Source: Lentihominibacter hominis
GTDB lineage: Bacteria; Bacillota; Clostridia; Peptostreptococcales; Anaerovoracaceae
Direction: 5' to 3'
NCBI RefSeq assembly: GCF_014385065.1
Contig: NZ_JACRTA010000001.1
Coordinates: 930,001-994,000 of the forward strand
Length of the DNA stretch: 64,000 bases
Part shown: piece after piece, positions 19,200 to 29,969 of the stretch
How positions within the stretch are numbered: position 1 is the stretch's first letter
Layout: each line of letters opens with the position of its first letter
The notes under the pieces: generated by a model
Seen by the model: the letters and a program-made list of their open reading frames with translations, nothing else
What the model was told of the DNA's origin: nothing
The model's database searches: none
Program-made: the position numbers and the translations under genes

Positions 19200-19820
19200 A
19201 TGAAAATAAGCCATTTAGGAAATAATATACAGACCATAAGAAAATTTAGGGGAATGAAACAACAGGAACTTGCGGACAAAATCGGTATCAATATGCAGAG
19301 CCTTTCCAAGATTGAAAGAGGGTTGAACTATCCTGCTTATGAAACGCTGGAAAAGATAATGGAAGTGCTGGACGTAACGCCGAATGAATTATTATCGGGA
19401 GAATGGAAGTATGTCAATCAGTCTGAAAAAGAAGTCTGTCAGTTTTTAAGAACAGAAGAACGTCTAAATGCAGAACTGAAACACGGACACTATGATAACT
19501 TCTTTGACAGCGAGGAAGAATGGCTGGAATATGAGTTGGAAAAGTTACGGGAATACATTACAGACTATATCAACGGGAAAAGCATTGAAGCGTCCGACCT
19601 TTACCCAATCAAAGAATTTATCCAGCATTTGAAGTTTCAAAAATTACTAGACCGCTATGATGATTTATACAGTATGGATATGTTTGGGGAAAGCATAGAG
19701 GGACATAAATATAGGACACCTTATCAAGTCGTGAAAATGATAAATCCGAACTCAAAAGAGGATATGGAACTGTTACGGGAAGTATTAAGGAATAACCATT
19801 TTGATGATGAGGACGAGTAA
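19200..19820 (+). CDS. XRE-family transcriptional regulator of the element
   Basis: The protein has 206 residues. The N-terminal ~65 are a Cro/C1 helix-turn-helix (MKQQELADKIGINMQSLSKIERG). The remaining ~140 are acidic and helical with no domain I can name, ending in DDEDE. The start at 19200 has GGAGGG 8 nt upstream; the in-frame ATG at 19185 overlaps that ribosome site. It is divergent from the rep-xis-int transcript, the usual position for the regulator of excision genes in these elements. A terminator follows at 19852-19918. Confidence 0.85.
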   Translation: MKISHLGNNIQTIRKFRGMKQQELADKIGINMQSLSKIERGLNYPAYETLEKIMEVLDVTPNELLSGEWKYVNQSEKEVCQFLRTEERLNAELKHGHYDNFFDSEEEWLEYELEKLREYITDYINGKSIEASDLYPIKEFIQHLKFQKLLDRYDDLYSMDMFGESIEGHKYRTPYQVVKMINPNSKEDMELLREVLRNNHFDDEDE

Positions 19821-19851
19821 TCTTTTTCCTCTTGCGAGAAGATACAGCAAA

Positions 19852-19918
19852 CAAAAAGCCCGATCAAGAGTGCAAAGCACCACCAATGGTGGCAAGCTCT
19901 TGACAGGGCTTTTTCTTT
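19852..19918 (+). terminator. Rho-independent terminator after the XRE regulator
   Basis: Arms aaaaagccc-atcaagag and ctcttga-agggcttttt give an 18-bp, nearly perfect stem with a T run. It isolates the surface-protein gene from upstream transcription. Confidence 0.85.
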
Positions 19919-19993
19919 TCTGTTGTGGGTACTCAAGAGGAAAAAAGGAAAAGTGTGATGTCTCAATTTTTTTATCTTGCACGCATAAAAAGA

Positions 19994-20022
19994 TTGAAAG
20001 AGGTGTTTGTTTCCAGTATAAT
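19994..20022 (+). promoter_or_regulatory. Promoter of the LRR surface-protein gene
   Basis: TTGAAA (19994-19999) and TATAAT (20017-20022) are spaced by 17 bp. The predicted start near 20029 puts the GACA repeat and the hairpin at 20195 inside a ~250-nt 5' leader. Confidence 0.75.
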
Positions 20023-20100
20023 GTTTTTTGTATAGAAGCAAGGATTGAATTTTTTTGAAAGAAAGGGTTGACAGTCATGTTCACACATTGTTACGCTTGC

Positions 20101-20154
<54 letters not shown>

Positions 20155-20194
20155 TAAATTCTGCCCTTTTTTCAATTCTATCAATAATAAACAG

Positions 20195-20238
20195 AACGCA
20201 CAGATTATCCAGTTATAAGGGGGAGTTTGTGCGTTTTT
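20195..20238 (+). terminator. Hairpin with T run in the surface-protein leader (possible attenuator)
   Basis: Arms aacgcaca (20195-20202) and tgtgcgtt (20228-20235) are followed by T residues, 40 nt before the start codon. It could terminate leader transcripts or act in translation control. Confidence 0.5.
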
Positions 20239-20278
20239 CTATGCAAAGAATTTATGAAAAATAAGGAGTGAACAAACT

Positions 20279-22441
20279 ATGAAGAAAAAACAAGTCCTTG
20301 CAGTAAGTTCCGCATTGATGATTGGAACAACAACTGCACTTACAGGGCTTCCTACTCCTGTCATGGCACAGGAAAACACAGAAGTTGTGCAGGAAGCCGT
20401 TGTAGAAGAAAACAAGACAGAGCAAGTTCCTGTGGAACAGAAAACAGAAAACGCAGAAGTACAAGAGAATATAACAGACAAGGAACAGGAAGAAACTGCT
20501 GAAAATGCAGAAACTTTAAAAGAAGAAAGTACAAAACAGGAAACACCTGCAACACCAGAAAAAGAAGTGGTTACCGAAGATAAGACCGTTGAAGCAAGCA
20601 AAAATACAGAAGTAAAAGCTGGAAGCATTGCTATTGATGAAGCACATTTTCCAGACAAAGTATTTAGAGAACAAATCATTGCAGAATTTGATAAAGACGG
20701 CGATAGTGTGTTATCTGTTGATGAAATATCAAAAGCCCAATTCTTAAACTTGCATGATATGAAAACGATATCTTCATTAGAGGGTATTCAATATCTAACA
20801 AATTTGCAGTCTTTAGATGTTTCTACGACTTCTGTTTCAGACTTAAGTCCGGTTAAAAACTCATCTTTAAAAAGATTAGATTGTCGTTCTTCAAAAGTAA
20901 GAAGCGTTGATTTAACACGTTATCCGAATTTGGAAGCTTTCGTTTGCGATAATACATCAATTAACAGTCTTGATGTATCTAAGAATGAAAAATTGAATAC
21001 GTTATTTGCAGATAGTACCTCTATTTCCAATTTAGATGTAACAAACAATCCTAACTTAGAACAACTATCTTGTAGCAATACAGGATTAATGGAACTTGAT
21101 GTCACACATAATCCGCAATTAGTCACTTTAGATATAGGAGATACAAAAGTAAAAACACTTGATATAAGTAAGAACCCTAATTTGAAACAACTATCATGTT
21201 ATATGACAAATATAGCTGAATTAGATGTAACAAAAAACACAAAACTGACACGCCTTTTTTGTCATGATACAACTATTAAAAAATTAGATTTAAGCAATAA
21301 TTTAGAACTTGAAATGCTACGTTGCGGTGAAATTTTTGAACAAGGGATAAGAGGTCTTGATATAAGTAAAAACACAAAAATTAAAAAATTAATTTGCGAT
21401 GATTTATACTGGTTAAATGTCGGAGAGAATAAAGTTCTTGAAAATAATCATGCTTTTGTAGGCAACGGTTATATTGATATTAAAGGGAATAAAATCGACT
21501 TAAAAAAAGATGTTGAACAAGGAATAGATATTTCAAAAGTAAAAGTTACTGCAAATGGAACTTTAGATAAAGATACAGGAATTATAACGGTAGATGATGT
21601 AAAAAAACCAGTTACTTATGAGTATGATTGCGGTACTTATAAAGACGGAAACGTTGTTTTAAAAGTAGAATTATCGTTAAACTCACAAGGAGAAGATAAT
21701 ACAGCACCAACTATTTCTGCAAATGATGTTACATTGAATGTAGGCGATACTTTCGACCCATTGGCAAATGTAACAGCAACAGATAAAGAGGACGGAACTA
21801 TCACTTTGACAAAAGATAATATTGTTGCAAATGATGTAGATACTTCTAAGGCTGGTACTTACCATGTGACTTATAAAGTAACAGATAAAAACGGAGCTTC
21901 TGCTAAAAAAACGATTACTGTAACTGTGAAACAAAATACAGGCGACCTTAACTCTGCTCCAATCATTTCAGCAAATGATGTTACATTGAATGTAGGCGAT
22001 ACGTTCGACCCATTGGCAAATGTGACAGCAACAGATAAAGAGGACGGAACGATTATTTTAACAAAAGATAACATTATTGCAAATGATGTAGATACTTCTA
22101 AGGCTGGCACTTATCATGTAACTTTCCGTGTAGTAGATAAAAATGGTGCAATTACTGAAAAAACAATTACAGTTACCGTAAAAGAAAAAGTAACAAATAA
22201 ACCTGTAAGTCCACAACAGCCACAGAAACCGAGCAAGCCAACTACTCCAACAAAGCCTAGCGGACAAAAGAACCCTGTAAAAACAGGTGATATGACAAAC
22301 GTAGGATTGTTTACTTCTATGTTTGCTGGTTCAACCGGTGTATTAGCTGTTTTATTAACGACAAAAACATACCCAGGAGGACTTTTACATGACCCAAGTA
22401 CATTTTACACTGAAAAGCGAAGAGATTCAAAGCATTATTGA
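20279..22441 (+). CDS. Cell-surface LRR / Ig-like adhesin-type protein, 3' end fused to IS256 sequence
   Basis: The protein has 720 residues. A signal peptide (~1-30, ending PVMAQ) precedes a Glu/Lys/Thr-rich region (~31-115) and an EF-hand-like DKDGDSVLSVDE. Leucine-rich repeats of the LDVSKN type cover ~125-400. Two near-identical ~80-residue Ig-like domains (DUF5011 type, ~477-552 and ~560-635) precede a Pro/Lys linker. A sortase-like NPVKTGD and one hydrophobic helix end the native part. The last ~25 codons, from about base 22355, are IS256 leader and transposase DNA read in another frame. The original charged tail is lost, but lysines and arginines in the new tail may substitute. Strong AAGGAG precedes the ATG. 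Confidence 0.85.
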   Translation: MKKKQVLAVSSALMIGTTTALTGLPTPVMAQENTEVVQEAVVEENKTEQVPVEQKTENAEVQENITDKEQEETAENAETLKEESTKQETPATPEKEVVTEDKTVEASKNTEVKAGSIAIDEAHFPDKVFREQIIAEFDKDGDSVLSVDEISKAQFLNLHDMKTISSLEGIQYLTNLQSLDVSTTSVSDLSPVKNSSLKRLDCRSSKVRSVDLTRYPNLEAFVCDNTSINSLDVSKNEKLNTLFADSTSISNLDVTNNPNLEQLSCSNTGLMELDVTHNPQLVTLDIGDTKVKTLDISKNPNLKQLSCYMTNIAELDVTKNTKLTRLFCHDTTIKKLDLSNNLELEMLRCGEIFEQGIRGLDISKNTKIKKLICDDLYWLNVGENKVLENNHAFVGNGYIDIKGNKIDLKKDVEQGIDISKVKVTANGTLDKDTGIITVDDVKKPVTYEYDCGTYKDGNVVLKVELSLNSQGEDNTAPTISANDVTLNVGDTFDPLANVTATDKEDGTITLTKDNIVANDVDTSKAGTYHVTYKVTDKNGASAKKTITVTVKQNTGDLNSAPIISANDVTLNVGDTFDPLANVTATDKEDGTIILTKDNIIANDVDTSKAGTYHVTFRVVDKNGAITEKTITVTVKEKVTNKPVSPQQPQKPSKPTTPTKPSGQKNPVKTGDMTNVGLFTSMFAGSTGVLAVLLTTKTYPGGLLHDPSTFYTEKRRDSKHY

Positions 22442-23610
22442 ATATTCTGTAAAGGATGACGTTTCTAAAAATATTTTAACAACGGTATTTAATCAACTAA
22501 TGGAAAATCAACGAACAGAATATATTCAAGCAAAAGAATATGAACGAACAGAAAACCGACAAAGTCAACGAAATGGCTATTATGAGCGCAGCTTTACGAC
22601 ACGTGTAGGCACGCTAGAATTAAAAGTACCCAGAACACGTGATGGCCATTTTTCACCCACAGTGTTTGAACGTTATCAACGAAACGAAAAAGCCCTCATG
22701 GCTTCAATGTTGGAAATGTATGTATCAGGCGTTTCAACTCGTAAAGTATCAAAAATTGTGGAAGAACTTTGTGGTAAATCCGTCTCTAAGTCCTTCGTTT
22801 CTAGCTTAACAGAACAGCTAGAACCTATGGTTAACGAGTGGCAGAATCGTTTATTATCAGAAAAAAATTATCCTTACTTAATGACCGATGTACTCTATAT
22901 AAAAGTACGAGAAGAAAATCGAGTACTCTCAAAAAGCTGTCATATAGCGATTGGAATAACCAAAGATGGCGACCGTGAAATTATCGGCTTCATGATTCAA
23001 AGTGGCGAAAGCGAAGAGACCTGGACAACATTTTTTGAATACCTAAAAGAACGCGGTTTACAAGGTACGGAACTCGTTATTTCTGATGCGCACAAAGGAT
23101 TAGTCTCTGCCATTAGAAAATCCTTCACCAACGTAAGTTGGCAAAGATGCCAAGTTCACTTCCTAAGAAATATCTTTACCACCATTCCTAAAAAAAATTC
23201 AAAATCTTTCAGAGAAGCTGTTAAAGGAATTTTTAAGTTCACAGATATTAACTTAGCGCGTGAGGCTAAAAATCGATTGATTCATGATTATATCGATCAA
23301 CCAAAATATTCAAAAGCTTGCGCATCATTGGATGATGGATTCGAAGACGCCTTTCAATATACCGTACAAGGAAATTCCCACAATCGACTAAAGAGTACCA
23401 ATCTAATTGAACGACTGAATCAAGAAGTACGCAGAAGAGAAAAGATTATTCGCATCTTCCCCAATCAAACATCAGCCAATCGCTTAATTGGAGCCGTTCT
23501 TATGGACCTACATGATGAATGGATTTATTCTTCAAGAAAATACATCAATTTTGATAAGTAGAAATGGTAAAAACATTGTATAGCATTTTACACAGGAGTC
23601 TGGACTTGAC
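22355..23610 (+). mobile_element. IS256, 5'-truncated
   Basis: The right terminal inverted repeat is visible at 23585-23610 (ttttacacag...tggacttgac). On the left only ~34 nt of the usual ~100-nt leader precede the transposase ATG before sequence changes to the LRR gene, so the left inverted repeat is missing. Intact IS256 is about 1.32 kb; ~1.26 kb remain. Without a left end it should not transpose alone. Confidence 0.88.
22389..23561 (+). CDS. tnp: IS256 transposase
   Basis: This 390-residue mutator-type DDE transposase is full length and, as I remember it, matches the canonical IS256 protein of Tn4001. Conserved features are the catalytic D in LMTDVLYIKV, the D in VISDAHKGL, the CQVHFLRN block and the E in NLIERLNQEVRRR. 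An AGGAGG site precedes the ATG. The protein could still act in trans on intact IS256 copies elsewhere in the genome, although its own element lacks a left end and its promoter region is partly replaced. Confidence 0.96.
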   Translation: MTQVHFTLKSEEIQSIIEYSVKDDVSKNILTTVFNQLMENQRTEYIQAKEYERTENRQSQRNGYYERSFTTRVGTLELKVPRTRDGHFSPTVFERYQRNEKALMASMLEMYVSGVSTRKVSKIVEELCGKSVSKSFVSSLTEQLEPMVNEWQNRLLSEKNYPYLMTDVLYIKVREENRVLSKSCHIAIGITKDGDREIIGFMIQSGESEETWTTFFEYLKERGLQGTELVISDAHKGLVSAIRKSFTNVSWQRCQVHFLRNIFTTIPKKNSKSFREAVKGIFKFTDINLAREAKNRLIHDYIDQPKYSKACASLDDGFEDAFQYTVQGNSHNRLKSTNLIERLNQEVRRREKIIRIFPNQTSANRLIGAVLMDLHDEWIYSSRKYINFDK

Positions 23611-23690
23611 TCACTTCCTTTATTATTTTTCATTTTTTTAAACTATTTAATACTAATGTCTTTTATAATAGCTTTTCATATATTATATAA

Positions 23691-25523
<1,833 letters not shown>

Positions 25524-25525
25524 TT

Positions 25526-27016
25526 TCAGCCTGTATCATAGCTAAACAAATCGAGTTGTGTGTCCGTTTTTGGGCGTTCTGCTAGCTTGTTTAAAGTCTC
25601 TTGAATGAATGTATGTTCTAAGTCAAAAAACTCTGACAGCGCCTTTATATAGCTTTCTTTTTCTTCTTTTTTTACTTTAATGATCGATAGCAACAATGAT
25701 TTAACACTAGCAAGTTGAATGCCACCATTTCTTCCTGGTTTAATCTTAAAGAAAATTTCCTGATTCGCCTTCAGTACCTTCAGCAATTTATCTAATGTCC
25801 GCTCAGGAATGCCTAGCGCTTCTCTAATCTCTTTTTTAGTCGTCACCAAATAAGGCTTGTATACATCACTTTTTTCGCTAATATAAGCCATTAAATCTTC
25901 TTTCCATTCTGACAAATGAACACGTTGACGTTCACTTCTTTTTTTCTTGAATTTAAACCACCCTTGACGGACAAATAAATCTTTACTGGTTAAATCACTT
26001 GATACCCAAGCTTTGCAAAGAATGGTAATGTATTCCCTATTAGCCCCTTGATAGTTTTCTGAATAGGCACTTCTAACAAGTTTAATCACTTCTTTTTCTT
26101 CTAAGGGTTGATCTAATCGATTATTAAACTCAAACATATTATATTCGCACGTTTCGATTGAATAGCCTGAACTAAAGTAGGCTAAAGAGAGGGTAAACAT
26201 GACGTTATTACGCCCTATTAAACCCTTTTCTCCTGAAAATTTCGTTTCGTGCAATAAGAGATTAAACCAGGGTTCATCTACTTGTTTTTTGCCTTCTGTA
26301 CCGCTTAAAACCGTTAGACTTGAACGAGTAAAGCCCTTATTATCTGTTTGTTTGAAAGACCAATCTTGCCATTCTTTGAAAGAATAACGGTAATTGGGAT
26401 CAAAAAATTCTACATTGTCCGTTCTTGGTATACGAGCAATCCCAAAATGATTGCACGTTAGATCAACTGGCAAAGACTTTCCAAAATATTCTCGGATATT
26501 TTGCGAGATTATTTTGGCTGCTTTGACAGATTTAAATTCTGATTTTGAAGTCACATAAACTGGCGTTTCTAAAACAAAATATGCTTGATAACCTTTATCA
26601 GATTTGATAATTAACGTAGGCATAAAACCTAAATCAATAGCTGTTGTTAAAATATCGCTTGCTGAAATAGTTTCTTTTGCCGTGTGAATATCAAAATCAA
26701 TAAAGAAGGTATTGATTTGTCTTAAATTGTTTTCAGAATGTCCTTTCGTGTATGAACGGTTTTCGTCTGCATACGTACCATAACGATAAACGTTTGGTGT
26801 CCAATGCGTAAATGTATCTTGATTTTCGTGAATCGCTTCTTCGGAAGTCAGAACAACGCCACGTCCGCCAATCATGCTTTTTTTTGAGCGATACGCAAAA
26901 ATAGCCCCTTTGCTTTTACCTGGCTTGGTAGTGATTGAGCGAATTTTACTATTTTTAAATTTGTACTTTAACAAGCCGTCATGAAGCACAGTTTCTACAA
27001 CAAAAGGGATATTCAT
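25526..27016 (-). CDS. repR: Inc18-type plasmid replication initiator (RepE/RepR/RepS family)
   Basis: This 496-residue initiator matches, as I remember it, RepE of pAMbeta1, RepR of pIP501 and RepS of pSM19035. It starts theta replication at an origin just downstream of its gene by melting DNA and recruiting PolI and the primosome. The N-terminal primase-like region (MNIPFVVET start) and C-terminal LFSYDTG end are both present. The upstream leader retains the attenuator and antisense RNA control, so expression control is intact. The origin normally lies immediately 3' of rep; here that sequence changes within about 5 nt to GNAT DNA, so the origin is probably lost or incomplete. Confidence 0.95.
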   Translation of the reverse strand: MNIPFVVETVLHDGLLKYKFKNSKIRSITTKPGKSKGAIFAYRSKKSMIGGRGVVLTSEEAIHENQDTFTHWTPNVYRYGTYADENRSYTKGHSENNLRQINTFFIDFDIHTAKETISASDILTTAIDLGFMPTLIIKSDKGYQAYFVLETPVYVTSKSEFKSVKAAKIISQNIREYFGKSLPVDLTCNHFGIARIPRTDNVEFFDPNYRYSFKEWQDWSFKQTDNKGFTRSSLTVLSGTEGKKQVDEPWFNLLLHETKFSGEKGLIGRNNVMFTLSLAYFSSGYSIETCEYNMFEFNNRLDQPLEEKEVIKLVRSAYSENYQGANREYITILCKAWVSSDLTSKDLFVRQGWFKFKKKRSERQRVHLSEWKEDLMAYISEKSDVYKPYLVTTKKEIREALGIPERTLDKLLKVLKANQEIFFKIKPGRNGGIQLASVKSLLLSIIKVKKEEKESYIKALSEFFDLEHTFIQETLNKLAERPKTDTQLDLFSYDTG

Positions 27017-27081
27017 TCAGCTGTTCTCCTTTCTTACGAAAATTAATTAGTTAGAAGCTACGATCAAAGTTGAATCACAAC

Positions 27082-27120
27082 AAAAAAGGCAATCAACTAA
27101 GTTTTTCTTAATTGATTGCC
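27082..27120 (-). terminator. Transcription attenuator in the rep leader
   Basis: On the minus strand, arms ggcaatcaattaag and cttagttgattgcc form a 14-bp stem followed by six T residues, ahead of the rep start. In Inc18 plasmids this terminator forms when the antisense RNA binds the leader, limiting copy number. Confidence 0.9.
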
Positions 27121-27138
27121 TGGTATCTTCTTAAAGAC

Positions 27139-27319
27139 TTGAAATTCCCTCAAAAACCCGATATAATGGGTTTACAGATATTTAAGTATCTGATTAATAA
27201 AGTAATTAAATACTTTACCAAATTTCGGGTCTCGACTTCTTTAATTGATTGGTGGTAATCAATTAAGGCTCGCAACTTATTTTCTTGGCGGAAAATAAGT
27301 TGGTCGTGGCTCTTTTTTT
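27139..27319 (+). ncRNA. Antisense RNA (RNAIII) controlling rep, with its promoter
   Basis: Promoter TTGAAA (27139-27144) and TATAAT (27162-27167) with a 17-bp spacer starts an antisense transcript near 27174. It would end after the hairpin aacttattttc/gaaaataagtt and the T run at 27312-27318, about 140 nt. This fits the countertranscribed RNAIII of pIP501. Confidence 0.85.
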
Positions 27320-27338
27320 GTATTCTTTATTCAGTTCG

Positions 27339-27406
27339 TTGTTTCGTTATATCTAGTATACCGCTTTTAAAAAAAATAAGCAACAATTTCGTTAAATATA
27401 TTAACG
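27339..27406 (-). promoter_or_regulatory. rep promoter with CopR operator
   Basis: On the minus strand TTGCTT and TATACT are spaced by 17 bp. Immediately upstream lies the palindrome cgttaa-atata-ttaacg (27390-27406), the expected CopR-binding inverted repeat. Confidence 0.75.
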
Positions 27407-27410
27407 ACAA

Positions 27411-27650
27411 TCATTGCTTCTCTTCTTCTATTTGCAACTCTACTTGTTCTAATTCATTAGGAATTAAGTCAATAACTAAGGTTGAGTTTGTCAATTCTGC
27501 AATTCGTTCCAATGTTTTTAATGTCGGATCTGATTTTCCTGATTCAATCAATGAATAATTTGATCTACTCATTTCTAATTCTTGGGAGAATTTTTCTTTT
27601 GATTTGGTACCTCTCATCTTTTTTAAGCTTTCTCTAAATGCTAGTTCCAA
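27411..27650 (-). CDS. copR: CopR-family copy-number repressor
   Basis: This 79-residue helix-turn-helix protein (FSQELEMSRSNYSLIESGKSDPTLKTLERIAELT) represses the rep promoter in Inc18 plasmids. pIP501 CopR is 92 residues with a longer acidic tail, so this copy is a shorter variant ending QIEEEKQ. It uses a TTG start after GGAGGGAG, as in the plasmids. Its operator lies between it and rep, and its own promoter overlaps the omega-type heptad repeats. Confidence 0.9.
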   Translation of the reverse strand: MELAFRESLKKMRGTKSKEKFSQELEMSRSNYSLIESGKSDPTLKTLERIAELTNSTLVIDLIPNELEQVELQIEEEKQ

Positions 27651-27696
27651 GTTTCTCCCTCCTGTTTATGTAAATATTTTGCACGTTTTCCATTTA

Positions 27697-27759
27697 ATTA
27701 TATCGTTACACCTTGTAAATCACAAGTGATTAATCACAAATCACTTGTGATTAGTGATT
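27697..27759 (-). promoter_or_regulatory. copR promoter overlapped by six omega-type heptad repeats
   Basis: Minus-strand TTGTGA (27720-27725) and TATAAT (27697-27702) are spaced by 17 bp. Bases 27718-27759 consist of six unspaced 7-mers AATCACA, AGTGATT, AATCACA, AATCACT, TGTGATT, AGTGATT. These match the WATCACW consensus, in both orientations, that binds the omega regulator of pSM19035. No omega gene is in the window. Confidence 0.85.
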
Positions 27760-27846
27760 GTTATTGGTGTTGCCTAGAACGATTCTAAGCACATGTTTAA
27801 TTTTAAAGTGGGCAATTATCTTTAAAATGTCCTACAATGATTCAAT

Positions 27847-27885
27847 AAAAGCATGGCTGCTAGTGAAACTTGCGACCATGCTTTT
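27847..27885. terminator. Bidirectional hairpin between erm(B) and copR
   Basis: Arms aaaagcatgg and ccatgctttt (10 bp, perfect) surround a 19-nt loop. On the minus strand it closes the erm(B) transcript. Confidence 0.7.
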
Positions 27886-27893
27886 AAAAATAC

Positions 27894-28007
27894 TTAATGG
27901 GGTCCCGAGCGCTTTAGCTCCTTGGAAGCTGTCAGTAGTATACCTAATAATTTATCTACATTCCCTTTAGTAACGTGTAACTTTCCAAATTTACAAAAGC
28001 GACTCAT
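27894..28007 (-). CDS. 37-residue peptide downstream of erm(B)
   Basis: The small frame MSRFCKFGKLHVTKG... starts 5 nt after the erm(B) stop. GGGAGG from the last erm(B) codons serves as ribosome site. It ends just after a ggggtcccgagcgct block, which from memory is the terminal repeat of Tn917-type elements, so it may be a truncated longer gene. It commonly accompanies erm(B) on Inc18 plasmids. Function unknown. Confidence 0.55.
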   Translation of the reverse strand: MSRFCKFGKLHVTKGNVDKLLGILLTASKELKRSGPH

Positions 28008-28011
28008 AGAA

Positions 28012-28749
28012 TTATTTCCTCCCGTTAAATAATAGATAACTATTAAAAATAGACAATACTTGCTCATAAGTAACGGTACTTAAATTGTTTACTTTGGCGT
28101 GTTTCATTGCTTGATGAAACTGATTTTTAGTAAACAGTTGACGATATTCTCGATTGACCCATTTTGAAACAAAGTACGTATATAGCTTCCAATATTTATC
28201 TGGAACATCTGTGGTATGGCGGGTAAGTTTTATTAAGACACTGTTTACTTTTGGTTTAGGATGAAAGCATTCCGCTGGCAGCTTAAGCAATTGCTGAATC
28301 GAGACTTGAGTGTGCAAGAGCAACCCTAGTGTTCGGTGAATATCCAAGGTACGCTTGTAGAATCCTTCTTCAACAATCAGATAGATGTCAGACGCATGGC
28401 TTTCAAAAACCACTTTTTTAATAATTTGTGTGCTTAAATGGTAAGGAATATTCCCAACAATTTTATACCTCTGTTTGTTAGGGAATTGAAACTGTAGAAT
28501 ATCTTGGTGAATTAAAGTGACACGAATGTTCAGTTTTAATTTTTCTGACGATAAGTTGAATAGATGACTGTCTAATTCAATAGACGTTACCTGTTTACTT
28601 ATTTTAGCCAGTTTCGTCGTTAAATGCCCTTTACCTGTTCCAATTTCGTAAACGGTATCGGTTTCTTTTAAATTCAATTGTTTTATTATTTGGTTGAGTA
28701 CTTTTTCACTCGTTAAAAAGTTTTGAGAATATTTTATATTTTTGTTCAT
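28012..28749 (-). CDS. ermB: 23S rRNA adenine-N6 dimethyltransferase Erm(B)
   Basis: This 245-residue, full-length protein dimethylates A2058 (E. coli numbering) of 23S rRNA, giving resistance to macrolides, lincosamides and streptogramin B. SAM-binding motifs [11 protein letters not shown] and the catalytic NIPYHLS are present. The sequence matches Erm(B) of Tn917, Tn1545 and pAMbeta1 as I recall it. A ribosome site lies within CAGGAGTGATTACATG. The full leader peptide and pairing regions upstream are kept, so inducible expression is expected. Confidence 0.97.
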   Translation of the reverse strand: MNKNIKYSQNFLTSEKVLNQIIKQLNLKETDTVYEIGTGKGHLTTKLAKISKQVTSIELDSHLFNLSSEKLKLNIRVTLIHQDILQFQFPNKQRYKIVGNIPYHLSTQIIKKVVFESHASDIYLIVEEGFYKRTLDIHRTLGLLLHTQVSIQQLLKLPAECFHPKPKVNSVLIKLTRHTTDVPDKYWKLYTYFVSKWVNREYRQLFTKNQFHQAMKHAKVNNLSTVTYEQVLSIFNSYLLFNGRK

Positions 28750-28873
28750 GTAATCACTCCTGAAGTGATTACATCTATAAATAAATACAGAAGTTAAACG
28801 ATTTGTTTGTAATTTTAGTTATCTGTTTAAAAAGTCATAAGATTAGTCACTGGTAGGAATTAATCTAACGTAT

Positions 28874-28957
28874 TTATTTATCTGCGTAATCACTGTTTTT
28901 AGTCTGTTTCAAAACAGTAGATGTTTTATCTACATTACGCATTTGGAATACCAACAT
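28874..28957 (-). CDS. ermBL: Erm(B) leader peptide
   Basis: The 27-codon frame begins MLVFQMRNVDKTS and ends NSDYADK. Macrolide-dependent stalling of ribosomes near codon 10 of this peptide opens the erm(B) ribosome site. The whole leader is intact, with GGAGGGA upstream. Confidence 0.93.
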   Translation of the reverse strand: MLVFQMRNVDKTSTVLKQTKNSDYADK

Positions 28958-29014
28958 GACGAATCCCTCCTTCTTAATTACAAATTTTTAGCATCTAATT
29001 TAACTTCAATTCCT

Positions 29015-29043
29015 ATTATACAATATAGTGGTTCAGTTGTCAA
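29015..29043 (-). promoter_or_regulatory. erm(B) promoter
   Basis: On the minus strand, consensus TTGACA (29038-29043) and TATAAT (29015-29020) are separated by 17 bp. It lies 25 bp from the IS3-family end, so the insertion spared it. Confidence 0.88.
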
Positions 29044-29108
29044 GACAAAAATCTAAGCTTTTTATAATGAACTGATATATGTAACTGGGTAGGGGAGAAA
29101 ATCCCCCC

Positions 29109-29969
29109 TTAGGCTGCATGATCATCCAGTAACAGAATCGGATAATAGCAGGATGCCGGTGTTTGATTATTGAGTGCAGAATGACAACGTTCAAAGTTGT
29201 AAGTGTGCACATATTTACCGATTGCCTTCCGTGCTTCTCTGATATTGTTATATTGGGTCAGATATGCTTCCTCGTACTTGAAGCTTCGGAACCATCGTTC
29301 AATCATGATATTGTCAGCCCACCGGCTTTTACCATCCATGCTTTGACGGATCTGGTTCTCTTTGAGGAAATTCATGTACTCATTGCTTGTAAACTGACAG
29401 CCCTGATCTGAATTCAGGATAACAGGTTTTGCCACTATAAACGCCTTTTTTAACGCAGTTATGACCATTCTGGTATCCAGAGTATCATCGACTTCCCAGC
29501 CAACGATACAGCGGCTGTACCAGTCAATCACAGCGGTCAGATACAGAAATCCACGCTTAATGGGGATGTATGTAATGTCGATTGACCATGCCTGATTTGG
29601 ACGGTCGATAACGGCGTTACGTAGCAGATACGGGCAGACTTTAGCCTGTCGCATACGTTTAGAAAGGTTCATTTTTGGATAAATTGGATCAATCCCCATT
29701 TCATTCATATAACGGCGCGTTTTCCGGCGACCAACCTGATGCCCACGCTTCTTCAGTTGAGCAGACAGTTGTCGTGCTCCCCAGGCCGGATTATCCGTGT
29801 GTAATCGATCTATGATCGATTTGCAATCCAACTCCTCCTGAGATATGGGCATGCCCTTGTAATAAACACTGGTACGATTGATATCAAGAAGTGTAGCTCC
29901 TGTTTTAACTGGAAGTTCTTTAGTCTTCAAAAGGTTTTGGACTAAATTTACTCTCGTAGTCAGGTCCAA
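29109..29969 (-). CDS. IS3-family transposase OrfB (catalytic part)
   Basis: The protein has 286 residues. An HTH_21 region (~60-110, NPAWGARQLSAQLKKRG) precedes an rve integrase core with the catalytic D in SIDITYIP, the second D in LNSDQGCQFTS and the E in MIERWFRSFKYEE. The frame opens at a TTG inside orfA and has no ribosome site of its own. It is most likely made as an OrfAB fusion by a -1 frameshift on a nine-A run (plus-strand T9 at 29983-29991). Confidence 0.93.
   Translation of the reverse strand: MDLTTRVNLVQNLLKTKELPVKTGATLLDINRTSVYYKGMPISQEELDCKSIIDRLHTDNPAWGARQLSAQLKKRGHQVGRRKTRRYMNEMGIDPIYPKMNLSKRMRQAKVCPYLLRNAVIDRPNQAWSIDITYIPIKRGFLYLTAVIDWYSRCIVGWEVDDTLDTRMVITALKKAFIVAKPVILNSDQGCQFTSNEYMNFLKENQIRQSMDGKSRWADNIMIERWFRSFKYEEAYLTQYNNIREARKAIGKYVHTYNFERCHSALNNQTPASCYYPILLLDDHAA

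Noticed and set aside
27758..27970. Plus-strand frame between copR and erm(B)
   Set aside because: It lies opposite the small peptide gene and the terminator hairpin, with no ribosome site or recognisable product.
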